Assembly: GCA_013214945.1 (NCBI GenBank) | Contig: JABSRT010000010.1 | Coordinates: forward strand, 105,009 to 169,008 | DNA: 64,000 bases | Direction of reading: 5' to 3' | Origin: Gammaproteobacteria bacterium | GTDB lineage: Bacteria; Pseudomonadota; Gammaproteobacteria; Enterobacterales; Psychrobiaceae | Shown here: positions 1 to 7,240 of the stretch, one piece after another | How the letters are laid out: each line of letters begins with the position of its first letter | Position numbering within the stretch: position 1 is the stretch's first letter | Program-made: the position numbers and the translations under genes | The notes under the pieces: generated by a model | Databases searched by the model: none | Told to the model about the DNA's origin: nothing | What the model saw: the letters and a program-made list of their open reading frames with translations, nothing else

Positions 1-1
1 A

Positions 2-757
2 GTATGGGGCCCAGGTAGTGGTGAGCAAGCTTGTGGTGATGTTGGGCTAGGCAGAATGCTAGAACCGATGCAATTGGTTGAACTTGTTCAGCAGCATTTT
101 CAACCTGCTCAGCCTAAGTTTAAAATATTAATCACCGCTGGCCCAACGAGAGAAGCGATTGATCCTGTTCGTTATATTAGCAACCACAGTTCAGGAAAAA
201 TGGGTTTTGCATTAGCTAAGGCTGCCGCTCAGCTCGGTGGCGAAGTCACTTTAATTAGCGGCCCTGTTTCATTAACAGCGCCAGAGAATGTCACTCGCAT
301 TGATGTTGTCAGCGCCAAGCAGATGCACCAACAAGCGCTAGCGAAAGCCGGACAGGTGGATATTTTTGTTGGCTGTGCCGCCGTTGCTGATTACCGCCCT
401 GTTGCGATTGCGGATCAAAAAATCAAGAAAAATGATGACCAAATGACCATTACCATGGTTAAAAATCCTGACATTTTGCAAGATATATCATTAAGCAACA
501 ACCGCCCTTTTTGTGTTGGTTTTGCTGCTGAGACTCAAGATGTTGAAACCTATGCCCGGGGTAAGCTCCAGCGCAAAAAACTCGACTTGATTGCCGCCAA
601 TAATGTTGCAATCGCCGGCCAAGGCTTTAATGCCGATCAAAATGCCCTGACCCTATTCTGGAAAGATGGCCAACTTGATCTGCCTTTGGCCAACAAAGAA
701 CAATTAGCTACTAAGTTAATGGTTGAAATTCTTAGCCATTTCCATAACAAATCATAA
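2..757 (+). CDS. coaBC: CoaBC, C-terminal part (phosphopantothenoylcysteine synthetase), 5' truncated by window edge
   Basis: Bifunctional phosphopantothenoylcysteine synthetase/decarboxylase of CoA synthesis, cytoplasmic. The frame is open from base 2 and reads [20 protein letters not shown], the end of the CoaC decarboxylase half, so the gene begins left of the window. The CoaB half follows, with [20 protein letters not shown] and NHSSGKMG (nucleotide and phosphopantothenate binding) and the KIKK lysines. About 250 codons are visible, ending at the natural stop. The internal ATG at 56 is not the real start. slmA follows after 16 bases. In E. coli dut separates these two genes, and here it is absent. 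Identification is secure. Confidence 0.96.
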   Translation, partial: VWGPGSGEQACGDVGLGRMLEPMQLVELVQQHFQPAQPKFKILITAGPTREAIDPVRYISNHSSGKMGFALAKAAAQLGGEVTLISGPVSLTAPENVTRIDVVSAKQMHQQALAKAGQVDIFVGCAAVADYRPVAIADQKIKKNDDQMTITMVKNPDILQDISLSNNRPFCVGFAAETQDVETYARGKLQRKKLDLIAANNVAIAGQGFNADQNALTLFWKDGQLDLPLANKEQLATKLMVEILSHFHNKS

Positions 758-773
758 GCAGGACTTTCGCTAC

Positions 774-1358
774 ATGGCCGTCACAAAAAAAATAAATCGT
801 CGCGAGCAAATTTTACAAGCACTAGCCCACATGCTTGAAACGCCAGGACGGCGCATCACTACCGCTAGTTTAGCCAAGGAAGTCGGGGTTTCAGAAGCGG
901 CGCTTTATCGCCACTTCCCTTCTAAAGCCCGGATGTTTGAAGGGCTAATTGAGTTTATTGAACAATCGATTTTATCGCGCGTTAATATTATTACCAGTGA
1001 TGAAAAAAACACCTTGTTACGTTGTTATCGCTTAATTCAGCTTATTTTACTGTTTGCTGAAAAAAATCCCGGCATTACCAGAATTATGACTGGCGACGCT
1101 TTATTAGGCGAACACGACAGGCTTAGAGAACGCATGTCGATGCTCTTTGATAAGCTAGAAACTCATCTTAAGCAAATATTGCGCGAACGTAAATTACGTG
1201 AAGGAAAAAGCTTTGATATTGATGAAAGTCAGTTAGCCAACATGCTACTCGCTTATGCCGAAGGGCGGATTACTCAGTACGTACGCAGTGAGTTTAAGCT
1301 TAAACCGACCGACGGTTTTGAACAGCAATGGCAGCAGTTTGCTAAATTACTTGGCTAA
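774..1358 (+). CDS. slmA: Nucleoid occlusion factor SlmA (TetR family)
   Basis: SlmA binds SBS sites across the chromosome and blocks FtsZ ring assembly over the nucleoid. The 194-residue protein (E. coli 198) has an N-terminal TetR helix-turn-helix, [20 protein letters not shown] at about residues 27-46, and a helical C-terminal dimerisation and FtsZ-binding domain. I chose the ATG at 774 because [12 protein letters not shown] matches SlmA N-termini; an upstream in-frame ATG at 723 lies inside coaBC and would add 17 unrelated residues. It follows coaBC closely and is probably cotranscribed with it. The position upstream of pyrE-rph-yicC matches E. coli. Confidence 0.95.
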   Translation: MAVTKKINRREQILQALAHMLETPGRRITTASLAKEVGVSEAALYRHFPSKARMFEGLIEFIEQSILSRVNIITSDEKNTLLRCYRLIQLILLFAEKNPGITRIMTGDALLGEHDRLRERMSMLFDKLETHLKQILRERKLREGKSFDIDESQLANMLLAYAEGRITQYVRSEFKLKPTDGFEQQWQQFAKLLG

Positions 1359-1442
1359 CGTGGCGCCACATCTAGCATTGTGCCTAGCGCATCCATTTAC
1401 AAAGCACAGCAGCCATCGAGCACCCAGCCTGCAGTGTTTTAC

Positions 1443-1477
1443 CCTTAACGATCTGAGGAGTAAGCAGATCGTTAAGG
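1443..1477. promoter_or_regulatory. Perfect 13-bp inverted repeat between slmA and the next gene
   Basis: Arms CCTTAACGATCTG and CAGATCGTTAAGG are exact complements around a 9-base loop, AGGAGTAAG. No T-run follows on either strand, so a simple intrinsic terminator is unlikely. The loop contains a Shine-Dalgarno-like AGGAG, but this lies 41 bases before the ATG at 1502, too far to serve that start. It may be an RNA hairpin in the leader of the downstream gene, or a processing site after slmA. The structure is plain from the sequence; its role is not known. Confidence 0.6.
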
Positions 1478-1501
1478 CCAGCGGCATCTAAGTGACTAAT
1501 C

Positions 1502-3076
1502 ATGTATTTAATAACTTCGGCTAACTATATCGATTCGGAACTGCAGTCAGAATTTGGCGCAATACCACCCTGCTTTTTACCGGTTGGCAATAAGCGGCTA
1601 TTTTATCATCAACTTAAAACAATACCATCGGATCAAACCGTGGTAATGATGCTGCCACAAGGCTTCACGCCTGAATGCTATGATTTACAATTTTTGCAAA
1701 AAAATCAGATTATATTATTGTATTTACCGACCCACCTTAACCTCGGTGAATCAATTGCCTATACGTTAAACTCATTAAAATTAGATCACGATGAGCCACT
1801 GTATATTTTACACGGTGACACTTTAATTGACGACATGGCGAGTACACCTAATACCCTTGGTGTTAGTAAAGTAGCGGAAAATTACAACTGGTCAGAATAT
1901 CAAATAGAGACAGGCTTACTGCTGCGTTGCGATCCCAACGATCATAATCGCAGCGACTTAATTGCCAATGGTTTTTTTAGCTTTGCCGCCCCTAACATAC
2001 TGATTAAACATATATCGCTGGCCAAGTGGGACTTCATTGAAGGCGTTAATGGCTATCAGCAAGAAGTAGGTATGCAGGCGGTACTTAGCCAACGCTGGCT
2101 TGATTTTGGTCATATCCAAACCTATTATGCATCCAAATCAGCCATCACCACACAACGCGCGTTTAATGAAATGAAAATTAACCAGCGAGTGGTCTGTAAA
2201 ACCAGCAGCAAAGCCAATAAATTAGCAGCAGAAGCAAACTGGTACCGCAATATTCCAGGGCCACTAAAAATATATACTCCACAATTACTTGGCTGGCAGC
2301 ACCATGCGAACAGCTTTGAATACAGTATTGAGTACCTGCATTTAACCGCGCTCAACGAACTTTACGTGTTCAGTAAATTGCCAGCTTTTGCGTGGCGAAA
2401 AATTATTAATGCCTGCTGCCAATTTATCACCGACGCCCAGCAGTTTGCTGCGCCAGCGAACGCGATTCAAGCCAACATCGAGCGATTATTTACCTATAAA
2501 ACACAGCAGCGGCTGGCAGATTACGCCCTGACTAATCGAGTTGATTTAGACCAGTCCTTAACTATTAATGGGCGGCAGCACCTAAGCCTAACGCAATTAT
2601 CAGTTGCAAGCCAAAAACTATTACCTACTGATAATAAACTCAATAACGTCATTCATGGGGATTTGTGTTTTAGTAATATTCTTTATGATTCTAGAACCGC
2701 TTCAATTAAAGTGATTGATCCCCGCGGCATCGATGAGCACGATAAACCAACCATTTATGGCAACAGTTGGTATGACATCGCCAAACTAGCTCACTCAATT
2801 ATTGGCCTTTACGACTTAATTATTGCGGGTTACTTTACCGCTAATCGCGCTGGCAATAAGCTAAGTTTTGATCTTGCCATTACCGAGCGGCACGAGCAGA
2901 TATCGGCTATTTTTATTGAACTGATTGCTAAAGAGTTTGAGCTGTCGGCCAACCAACTTTATGCGATGCAAATTCAATTATTTTTATCAATGTTACCGCT
3001 GCATGACGACAGACCCGATCGCCAGCTGGGTTTTATCTGTAATGCTTATCGGCTGTACGACAAAATAACAAACTGA
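1502..3076 (+). CDS. Bifunctional protein: NTP-transferase-like domain plus APH/choline-kinase-like phosphotransferase domain
   Basis: 524 residues in two parts. The N-terminal half (about 1-230) resembles a sugar-nucleotidyltransferase fold: a PPCFLPVGNKRLFYHQL segment like the substrate loop of such enzymes, and ILHGDTLIDD at about residues 100-110. The C-terminal half is kinase-like, with the Brenner motif HGDLCFSN (H385, D387, N392) and the metal-binding IDPRG (D406). Related fusions occur in capsule and lipopolysaccharide loci, where they prime sugar or choline-type modifications. Here the gene stands alone between slmA and pyrE with no other surface-polysaccharide gene beside it. The substrate is unknown. 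The domain assignment rests on motifs only. Confidence 0.7.
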   Translation: MYLITSANYIDSELQSEFGAIPPCFLPVGNKRLFYHQLKTIPSDQTVVMMLPQGFTPECYDLQFLQKNQIILLYLPTHLNLGESIAYTLNSLKLDHDEPLYILHGDTLIDDMASTPNTLGVSKVAENYNWSEYQIETGLLLRCDPNDHNRSDLIANGFFSFAAPNILIKHISLAKWDFIEGVNGYQQEVGMQAVLSQRWLDFGHIQTYYASKSAITTQRAFNEMKINQRVVCKTSSKANKLAAEANWYRNIPGPLKIYTPQLLGWQHHANSFEYSIEYLHLTALNELYVFSKLPAFAWRKIINACCQFITDAQQFAAPANAIQANIERLFTYKTQQRLADYALTNRVDLDQSLTINGRQHLSLTQLSVASQKLLPTDNKLNNVIHGDLCFSNILYDSRTASIKVIDPRGIDEHDKPTIYGNSWYDIAKLAHSIIGLYDLIIAGYFTANRAGNKLSFDLAITERHEQISAIFIELIAKEFELSANQLYAMQIQLFLSMLPLHDDRPDRQLGFICNAYRLYDKITN

Positions 3077-3130
3077 TAGCTCGTTTTTTATTTTATTAGT
3101 CCAGTTAAAACAACCAACAAAAAGCGCAGC

Positions 3131-3167
3131 GCTAGCTTAAAACATCTTATCGATGCTCCAAGCTAGC
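3131..3167. terminator. Nested hairpin between convergent genes, probable bidirectional terminator
   Basis: Outer arms GCTAGCTT and AAGCTAGC pair exactly. Inside them CATC and GATG pair around TTATC, leaving two 4-base internal loops. It lies between the ends of the kinase-fusion gene and pyrE, which converge. There is no strong T-run, so termination is inferred from position and structure. Confidence 0.35.
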
Positions 3168-3179
3168 AGGTAGATAGAA

Positions 3180-3821
3180 TTATACGCCGTACTGATCGCG
3201 ATAAGCAGTTACACTTGCTAGGGTGTCTGTGAGTTCACCCTTTTCGGTCAAATAGCCAATTAAATCGGTCAGAGTAACAATTGAAATTACGGTCGCACCG
3301 TAGTCACGCTCAATTTCCTGAATGGCAGACAACTCGCCTTTCCCTTTCTCTTGACGGTCAAGGGCAATTAAAACCCCTGCCAACGTTGCGCCATTATCAT
3401 TAATAATGTCCATTGACTCACGAATCGCCGTGCCTGCAGTGATCACATCATCCACTAACATCACTTTACCGGTTAACTCGCTACCGACTAAGCTACCGCC
3501 CTCACCGTGAGTTTTCTTTTCTTTACGATTAAAGCAATAAGGCATGTCGATGTCATGAACTTCGCACAACTGTAACGCCGTGGCACTAGCAATCGGAATG
3601 CCTTTATATGCAGGGCCGAATAATAAATCATAATCAATGCCACTGTCTATTAATGCTGCAGCATAAAAACGCCCTAACCGTGCTAAATCACGACCGGTAT
3701 TAAACAAACCAGCATTAAAAAAGTAAGGACTGGTACGACCCGATTTTAAGGTGAATTCGCCAAATTTAAGCACGCTACGTTCTAGTGCAAACTCAATAAA
3801 ATCAATTTGATATTGTTTCAT
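3180..3821 (-). CDS. pyrE: Orotate phosphoribosyltransferase
   Basis: Converts orotate and PRPP to orotidine 5'-phosphate in de novo pyrimidine synthesis, cytoplasmic. The 213 residues match the family length exactly. The PRPP-binding signature [13 protein letters not shown] lies at about residues 119-131. The flexible catalytic loop, with the lysines and histidine of [12 protein letters not shown], lies at about 98-109. It is downstream of rph with a 9-base gap, the same rph-pyrE order as E. coli, where pyrE expression depends on translation of the upstream gene. No long leader is seen here. Identification is secure. Confidence 0.97.
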   Translation of the reverse strand: MKQYQIDFIEFALERSVLKFGEFTLKSGRTSPYFFNAGLFNTGRDLARLGRFYAAALIDSGIDYDLLFGPAYKGIPIASATALQLCEVHDIDMPYCFNRKEKKTHGEGGSLVGSELTGKVMLVDDVITAGTAIRESMDIINDNGATLAGVLIALDRQEKGKGELSAIQEIERDYGATVISIVTLTDLIGYLTEKGELTDTLASVTAYRDQYGV

Positions 3822-3830
3822 GTTAGTTCC

Positions 3831-4577
3831 TTACTTCAGTGTTTCTAACTGTTTGGTGAATAAATCTTTAATGCCATCGTTCGCTAACGCCAGCATTGCT
3901 AGCAACTCATCATGGCTAAATGGTTCGCCTTCGGCGGTGCCTTGCACTTCAATCATCTTACCATTGTCGGCCATCACAACATTCATATCGGTTTCAGCCG
4001 CTGAATCTTCTGGGTAGTCTAAATCGCAAACCGCTTGGCCTTTATAAATACCAACAGACACGGCTGCAATCATATATTTTAGCGGATTTTTCTTGATCAT
4101 CTTCTGTTCAAGCATGTAATTAATTGCATCAACCAACGCCACACAAGCACCAGTAATTGAAGCTGTGCGAGTGCCACCATCGGCCTGAATAACATCACAG
4201 TCGATAGTAATAGTGAATTCACCTAATACTTCAAGATCAACCGCAGCACGCAATGAACGGGCGATTAATCGTTGAATTTCTAATGTACGGCCACCTTGCT
4301 TGCCGGCATTGGCTTCACGGCGCATTCGAGAATGAGTAGAACGCGGTAACATGCCATATTCGGCGTTAATCCAACCCTGACCTTTGCCTTTAAGAAAACG
4401 CGGCACACCAGTTTCAACGGTGGCATTACACAATACCTTAGTGCCACCAAACTCAACCAATACCGAACCTTCTGCATGCTCAGTAAAATGACGGGTGAAT
4501 TTAACGGCTCTGACTTCGTCATTAGCTCGGCCGCTTGGACGGATATTTGTTTCGCTCGATGCTGCTTGCTGGCTCAT
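3831..4577 (-). CDS. rph: Ribonuclease PH
   Basis: Phosphate-dependent 3'-5' exoribonuclease that trims tRNA 3' ends. 248 residues. The RNase PH core is strongly conserved: [43 protein letters not shown] and [19 protein letters not shown]. An N-terminal extension of about 11 residues ([11 protein letters not shown]) precedes the usual start at IRPSGR. The ATG at 4577 is kept because no start codon lies nearer the conserved region. Full length with an intact C-terminus, unlike the frameshifted rph of E. coli K-12. First gene of rph-pyrE, divergent from yicC. Confidence 0.97.
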   Translation of the reverse strand: MSQQAASSETNIRPSGRANDEVRAVKFTRHFTEHAEGSVLVEFGGTKVLCNATVETGVPRFLKGKGQGWINAEYGMLPRSTHSRMRREANAGKQGGRTLEIQRLIARSLRAAVDLEVLGEFTITIDCDVIQADGGTRTASITGACVALVDAINYMLEQKMIKKNPLKYMIAAVSVGIYKGQAVCDLDYPEDSAAETDMNVVMADNGKMIEVQGTAEGEPFSHDELLAMLALANDGIKDLFTKQLETLK

Positions 4578-4709
4578 GGCTGTACCTTAATTATTGGGGC
4601 TGTTCAAATTGCCCGCTATTATAGAGACACTCACCCAGATTGGCTATCGCCATTGCCCGATCTCAGCAGCAAGTTTATACTGATAGTAAAAATAGACAGG
4701 GGAAACAAC

Positions 4710-5570
4710 ATGATCCACAGCATGACTGCATTTGCTCGCCAAGAAACTAATGCCGACTGGGGCAATGCTAGCTGGGAAATTCGCTCGGTTAATCAACGCT
4801 ATCTCGAAACCTATATTCGATTGCCAGAACAACTGCGTAGTTTAGAGCCTATTTTACGCCAACGTTTTCGCAACCGACTGCAGCGCGGCAAAGTAGAATG
4901 CAACCTGCGTTTTGAACCGCTTAAGGATCAAACATCCCTCAACATTAATAATAAATTGGCCAGTCAGGTGATAAAGCAAGCCAACTGGGTAATACAGCAA
5001 GCCGGCAGTGGTTCAATTAACCCGCTTGATATTCTTAACTGGCCCGGAGTAATTGCAGCGCCAGAACATGACATGGACGAAATTAATACCGCCTTGCTCG
5101 CGCAATTTGAGCTCGCGATTGAACAGTTTGTCGCCGCCCGTGCTAGCGAGGGTGATAATCTGAAAACAATGATAGTGACCCGCCTTAACGCCATTAGCGA
5201 ATTAGTATCGACGATCAGGAAACAAATGCCGACGATAATCGAATGGCAACGCCAGCGACTAAATAAAAAATTCGACGAGGCAAAAATTCAGCTCGATCCA
5301 GAACGGTTAGAACAAGAATTAGTCTTGTTGGCGCAAAAAGTTGATGTAGCAGAAGAACTCGACCGACTCGATAGTCATGTCAGCGAAACACAGAAAATAA
5401 TGAAAAAAGGCGGTGCTTGCGGCAGACGCCTCGATTTTATGATGCAAGAATTTAACCGTGAAGCCAATACCTTAGCCTCAAAATCAATCAACAGTGACAT
5501 TACCCAAGCCAGCGTTGAATTAAAGGTTTTAATTGAACAAATGCGGGAGCAGATCCAGAATATAGAGTAA
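4710..5570 (+). CDS. yicC: YicC family endoribonuclease
   Basis: Member of the YicC/YloC family, described as an endoribonuclease involved in small-RNA turnover. The ATG at 4710 gives 286 residues, nearly the E. coli length, starting MIHSMTAFARQE. AGGGGA lies 7-12 bases upstream and supports this start over the longer upstream frame, which overlaps rph on the other strand. C-terminal motifs include ELVLLAQKVDVAEELDRL, HDs-like SHVSE and the conserved end EQMREQIQNIE. The last 22 bases are repeated 1.5 kb downstream, so this gene end is the insertion site of a genomic-island remnant. Insertion left the coding end intact. Confidence 0.93.
   Translation: MIHSMTAFARQETNADWGNASWEIRSVNQRYLETYIRLPEQLRSLEPILRQRFRNRLQRGKVECNLRFEPLKDQTSLNINNKLASQVIKQANWVIQQAGSGSINPLDILNWPGVIAAPEHDMDEINTALLAQFELAIEQFVAARASEGDNLKTMIVTRLNAISELVSTIRKQMPTIIEWQRQRLNKKFDEAKIQLDPERLEQELVLLAQKVDVAEELDRLDSHVSETQKIMKKGGACGRRLDFMMQEFNREANTLASKSINSDITQASVELKVLIEQMREQIQNIE
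5549..5570 (+). other. attL-like core at the 3' end of yicC
   Basis: The final 22 bases of yicC, GCAGATCCAGAATA followed by TAGAGTAA, recur at 7045-7066 with 19 of 22 matches, in the same orientation. The 3' end of yicC is a known integration site for mobilisable genomic islands such as the MGIVflInd1 type. An integrase fragment starts 84 bases downstream, which is the usual position relative to attL. The repeat is observed; its attachment-site role is inferred. Confidence 0.65.
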
Positions 5571-5587
5571 CATCTAGTAAAACCCAG

Positions 5588-5610
5588 ACAGATCCAAAAT
5601 ATTATATTAA
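5588..5610 (+). repeat. Second att-core-like copy
   Basis: CAGATCCAAAATAT here differs at one base from CAGATCCAGAATAT at the yicC end and ends in TTAA. It lies only 18 bases after yicC. It may be a core left by an earlier or tandem insertion, or part of the integrase-binding arm. The similarity is direct; the origin is inferred. Confidence 0.4.
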
Positions 5611-5653
5611 TGACCAACCAAGCCCCACAAAAACCAAAGCGTTGGAGTGATAT

Positions 5654-5767
5654 ATGGACAGCTTAACGGTTAAAGAAGTCGCATCAAAAGCGAAAGGGGC
5701 ACCAGGCCGGTTTTCGGACGGAAATGGGTTACATCTTCAAACTACATATAATAAAAAAGGCACTTAG
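5654..5767 (+). pseudogene. Truncated P4-type tyrosine integrase (N-terminus only)
   Basis: The ATG at 5654 opens a 37-codon frame reading MDSLTVKEVASKAKGAPGRF then SDGNGLHLQ. This matches the N-terminal domain of P4-type integrases, which typically has a DGxGLYL motif at this distance from the start. After LHLQ the similarity stops and the frame reads through unrelated sequence (TTYNKKGT) into a stop inside a terminator hairpin. About 90% of a normal integrase of roughly 400 residues, including all catalytic residues, is missing. A deletion joining the integrase start to the neighbouring terminator, at about 5738-5750, explains this. Confidence 0.75.
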
Positions 5768-5776
5768 AGTGCCTTT
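5756..5776 (-). terminator. Rho-independent terminator of the small leftward gene
   Basis: Arms AAAGGCACT and AGTGCCTTT pair perfectly around a 3-base loop. Read leftwards the stem is followed by TTTTTTATTAT. It sits 10 bases beyond the stop of the 56-codon ORF at 5787-5957 and supports that ORF as a real transcription unit. Confidence 0.8.
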
Positions 5777-5786
5777 GTGTAGAAGT

Positions 5787-5957
5787 TTATGCTGCTTTTT
5801 TCTTTTTGGGACCACTAGTATCTATACCATGAAATTTATTTTCATCGCTCAGCATTTGAGGTGCAGACTTTAATAAAAGTTCCATAGCTCCCCCTAGACG
5901 AGCATACACATCTTCCGCACCGAATAGACTTTTATCTTTTTGGATTGCTTGTTTCAT
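5787..5957 (-). CDS. Small hypothetical protein, 56 residues, island cargo
   Basis: The leftward ORF from the ATG at 5957 reads MKQAIQKDKSLFGAEDVYAR, then LGGAMELLLKSAPQML, and ends in a basic GPKKKKAA tail before TAA. AAGGAA lies about 8 bases upstream as a ribosome site, and a strong intrinsic terminator follows the stop. There is no signal peptide or membrane segment. The helix-rich middle and lysine tail could suit a nucleic-acid- or protein-binding regulator, but I do not recognise the family. It lies inside the yicC island remnant between the integrase fragment and a 175-residue ORF. Coding status is supported by the flanking signals, not by homology. Confidence 0.6.
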   Translation of the reverse strand: MKQAIQKDKSLFGAEDVYARLGGAMELLLKSAPQMLSDENKFHGIDTSGPKKKKAA

Positions 5958-6134
5958 AATATGAATTCCTTAAGCTTCCTCGCCCCAGTCATATATTATT
6001 TATGATATATAAAGCCTATATAGTCAATGTTTAATATTATTAATTTTGATCTGGAACAACGCTGTTATTAATCGTCTCTGTAAAAGCGGACAAAAATTAT
6101 ACCTGAAATATTACTGAAGAATCAACAAAATTAA

Positions 6135-6662
6135 CTATGAGAATTTTTTCACAGCTAATTCTAAGTCATCTTTTGAAATCTTTAACCTAAGTGTAGGTTC
6201 ACTATTTTCCACTCGCGAAAAACCAAAGCCACAATAATAATCTATCAGTTTTTTCGTAGTCGGGCCTACGATTTCCACAGCATCACCGTCTGTAGCAGAA
6301 ATAAAGAGAAGAGACGCAATAAGAGTAATCATTACCATGCGCCCGTTTAATGGATGATTCTCGTTATCTCGAATAAAGCTTTCTATAAATTGAATCTCTA
6401 GAGTCTTTTCATTGAAATCATATTCCCCTAACATCGCACCGTCAGGAACACCATCTTGCTGAATTTTAACTGTAAATTCAAATTTATCGTCAGAATTACC
6501 GAACTGTCCGAATCCCCAACCCCATTCCAATTCAGCATAACCAGATGTAAGAATTCTATAGTCGTGGTCTGAAATAGGCCCTACTTTTAAATCTAAACCT
6601 TGTTGCTCCAGAATCATTTGCAGACTATTAATTACCGCCGAGCTGATTTGATCTATGTTCAA
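6135..6662 (-). CDS. Hypothetical protein, 175 residues, island cargo
   Basis: Not recognised. A soluble acidic protein starting MNIDQISSAVINSLQ, with a WGWGFGQFG segment near residues 47-55 and ending in a helical SKDDLELAVKKFS. The segment LIDYYCGFGF near residue 145 resembles the C-terminal 'fY.k.GF' signature of GNAT acetyltransferases, and the preceding hydrophobic helix would fit, but the acetyl-CoA loop is not evident, so this is only a weak suggestion. It is transcribed leftward like the 56-residue ORF, 177 bases upstream of it. More AT-rich than the flanking housekeeping genes, fitting acquisition with the island. Confidence 0.6.
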   Translation of the reverse strand: MNIDQISSAVINSLQMILEQQGLDLKVGPISDHDYRILTSGYAELEWGWGFGQFGNSDDKFEFTVKIQQDGVPDGAMLGEYDFNEKTLEIQFIESFIRDNENHPLNGRMVMITLIASLLFISATDGDAVEIVGPTTKKLIDYYCGFGFSRVENSEPTLRLKISKDDLELAVKKFS

Positions 6663-6794
6663 TGACCTTCCCTTCTCATTAATTTAGTGCCCCAAGGTTA
6701 ATCCCTTACTAGGCCATAATCAATAAATATGCTCAATAGAAGTAAATATATTGGCTATGTTCTCCATAAATGCTGCTATGTGTGTAATCAATTG

Positions 6795-6895
6795 AAAGTG
6801 TTGCTATTTGACAAAGCAAGCTGGAGCACATAGGTACCGCTCTAGAGTCCCACGGATGGGTTTACGGCGACTTGCTGTTCTAATGGCAACACTTT
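6795..6895. repeat. 101-base structured inverted-repeat element
   Basis: Outer arms AAAGTGTTGC (6795-6804) and GCAACACTTT (6886-6895) pair perfectly. A second pair, AGCAAG (6815-6820) and CTTGCT (6871-6876), nests inside. Within that, GAGC/GCTC and CCCA/TGGG can form two further small stems. The result is a multi-branched fold of about 100 bases. Options are a miniature transposable element, a REP-like extragenic repeat or an island-encoded RNA. It does not match integron attC core ends. Confidence 0.5.
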
Positions 6896-7044
6896 AGTAC
6901 AACAGAGCCAAATATATTGAATAGGCAACAAAGAGGCACGGTGAGGCGACCTCCTACCACGCGGTGGGTAAATTGGTGAGTAAGAAACAAATAAAGATAA
7001 AAACAAGATGCAAATTACAACAAAAAAACAATCATACTCAACAA

Positions 7045-7066
7045 GCAGATCCGGAACATTGAGTAA
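7045..7066 (+). other. attR-like core: duplicated yicC 3' end
   Basis: GCAGATCCGGAACA then TTGAGTAA repeats the yicC end with 19 of 22 matches. In the yicC frame it reads KQIRNIE-stop against EQIQNIE-stop, so the changes keep the protein-like ending. This is what a site-specific island inserted at a gene end leaves on its far side. It lies 1,496 bases from the left copy. Confidence 0.65.
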
Positions 7067-7163
7067 AAAACCGACCTCAAACTATAACTTGGGGCTGACA
7101 TCTCCCCTTAATATTTATATGAGCTAAAACGCCATTGAACGGCAAAACCCTCATGCAGCACAG

Positions 7164-7187
7164 ATGCAAAACATACTTATTTTGCAT
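7164..7187. promoter_or_regulatory. Palindrome upstream of pxpABC, candidate operator
   Basis: ATGCAAAA and TTTTGCAT are perfect inverted repeats separated by 8 bases, 54 bases before the pxpA start. A weak promoter can be drawn just after it (TTGCAT, 17 bases, TATCGT), overlapping the right arm. Size and position fit a dimeric regulator site. No regulator is named by the sequence. Confidence 0.4.
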
Positions 7188-7240
7188 ACGTTTTACTTTT
7201 GATATATCGTTAACTTAAAATTAGCGGGATTGAAAAATAG

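Larger units (their letters stand above)
6663..7240. other. Intergenic 578 bases: right end of the island remnant and pxp upstream region
   Basis: No convincing ORF. It contains the structured inverted repeat at 6795-6895, the second copy of the yicC end at 7045-7066 (attR-like), and an 8+8 palindrome at 7164-7187 upstream of pxpA. The stretch at 6900-7040 is A-rich and otherwise featureless, apart from a short palindrome CCACGCGGTGG near 6957. Confidence 0.6.

Noticed and set aside
1255..1491. 78-codon ORF overlapping the slmA end
   Set aside because: Runs in another frame through the slmA 3' end and the hairpin region; no ribosome site or protein-like pattern.
3820..4017. Short rightward ORF over rph, and similar antisense frames in the TRAP, chemoreceptor and spoT genes
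   Set aside because: They lie wholly within well-identified genes on the other strand and have no independent support.
4476..4709. 78-residue N-terminal extension of yicC
   Set aside because: Overlaps the rph start antisense; the conserved protein starts at 4710 after a good ribosome site.
5654..5767. Functional small protein rather than integrase remnant
   Set aside because: The N-terminal match to P4-type integrases and the position next to an att core explain it better, and the frame ends inside a terminator.
6795..6895. Integron attC site
   Set aside because: The ends do not carry the GTTRRRY/RYYYAAC core pair and no integron integrase or cassette array is present.
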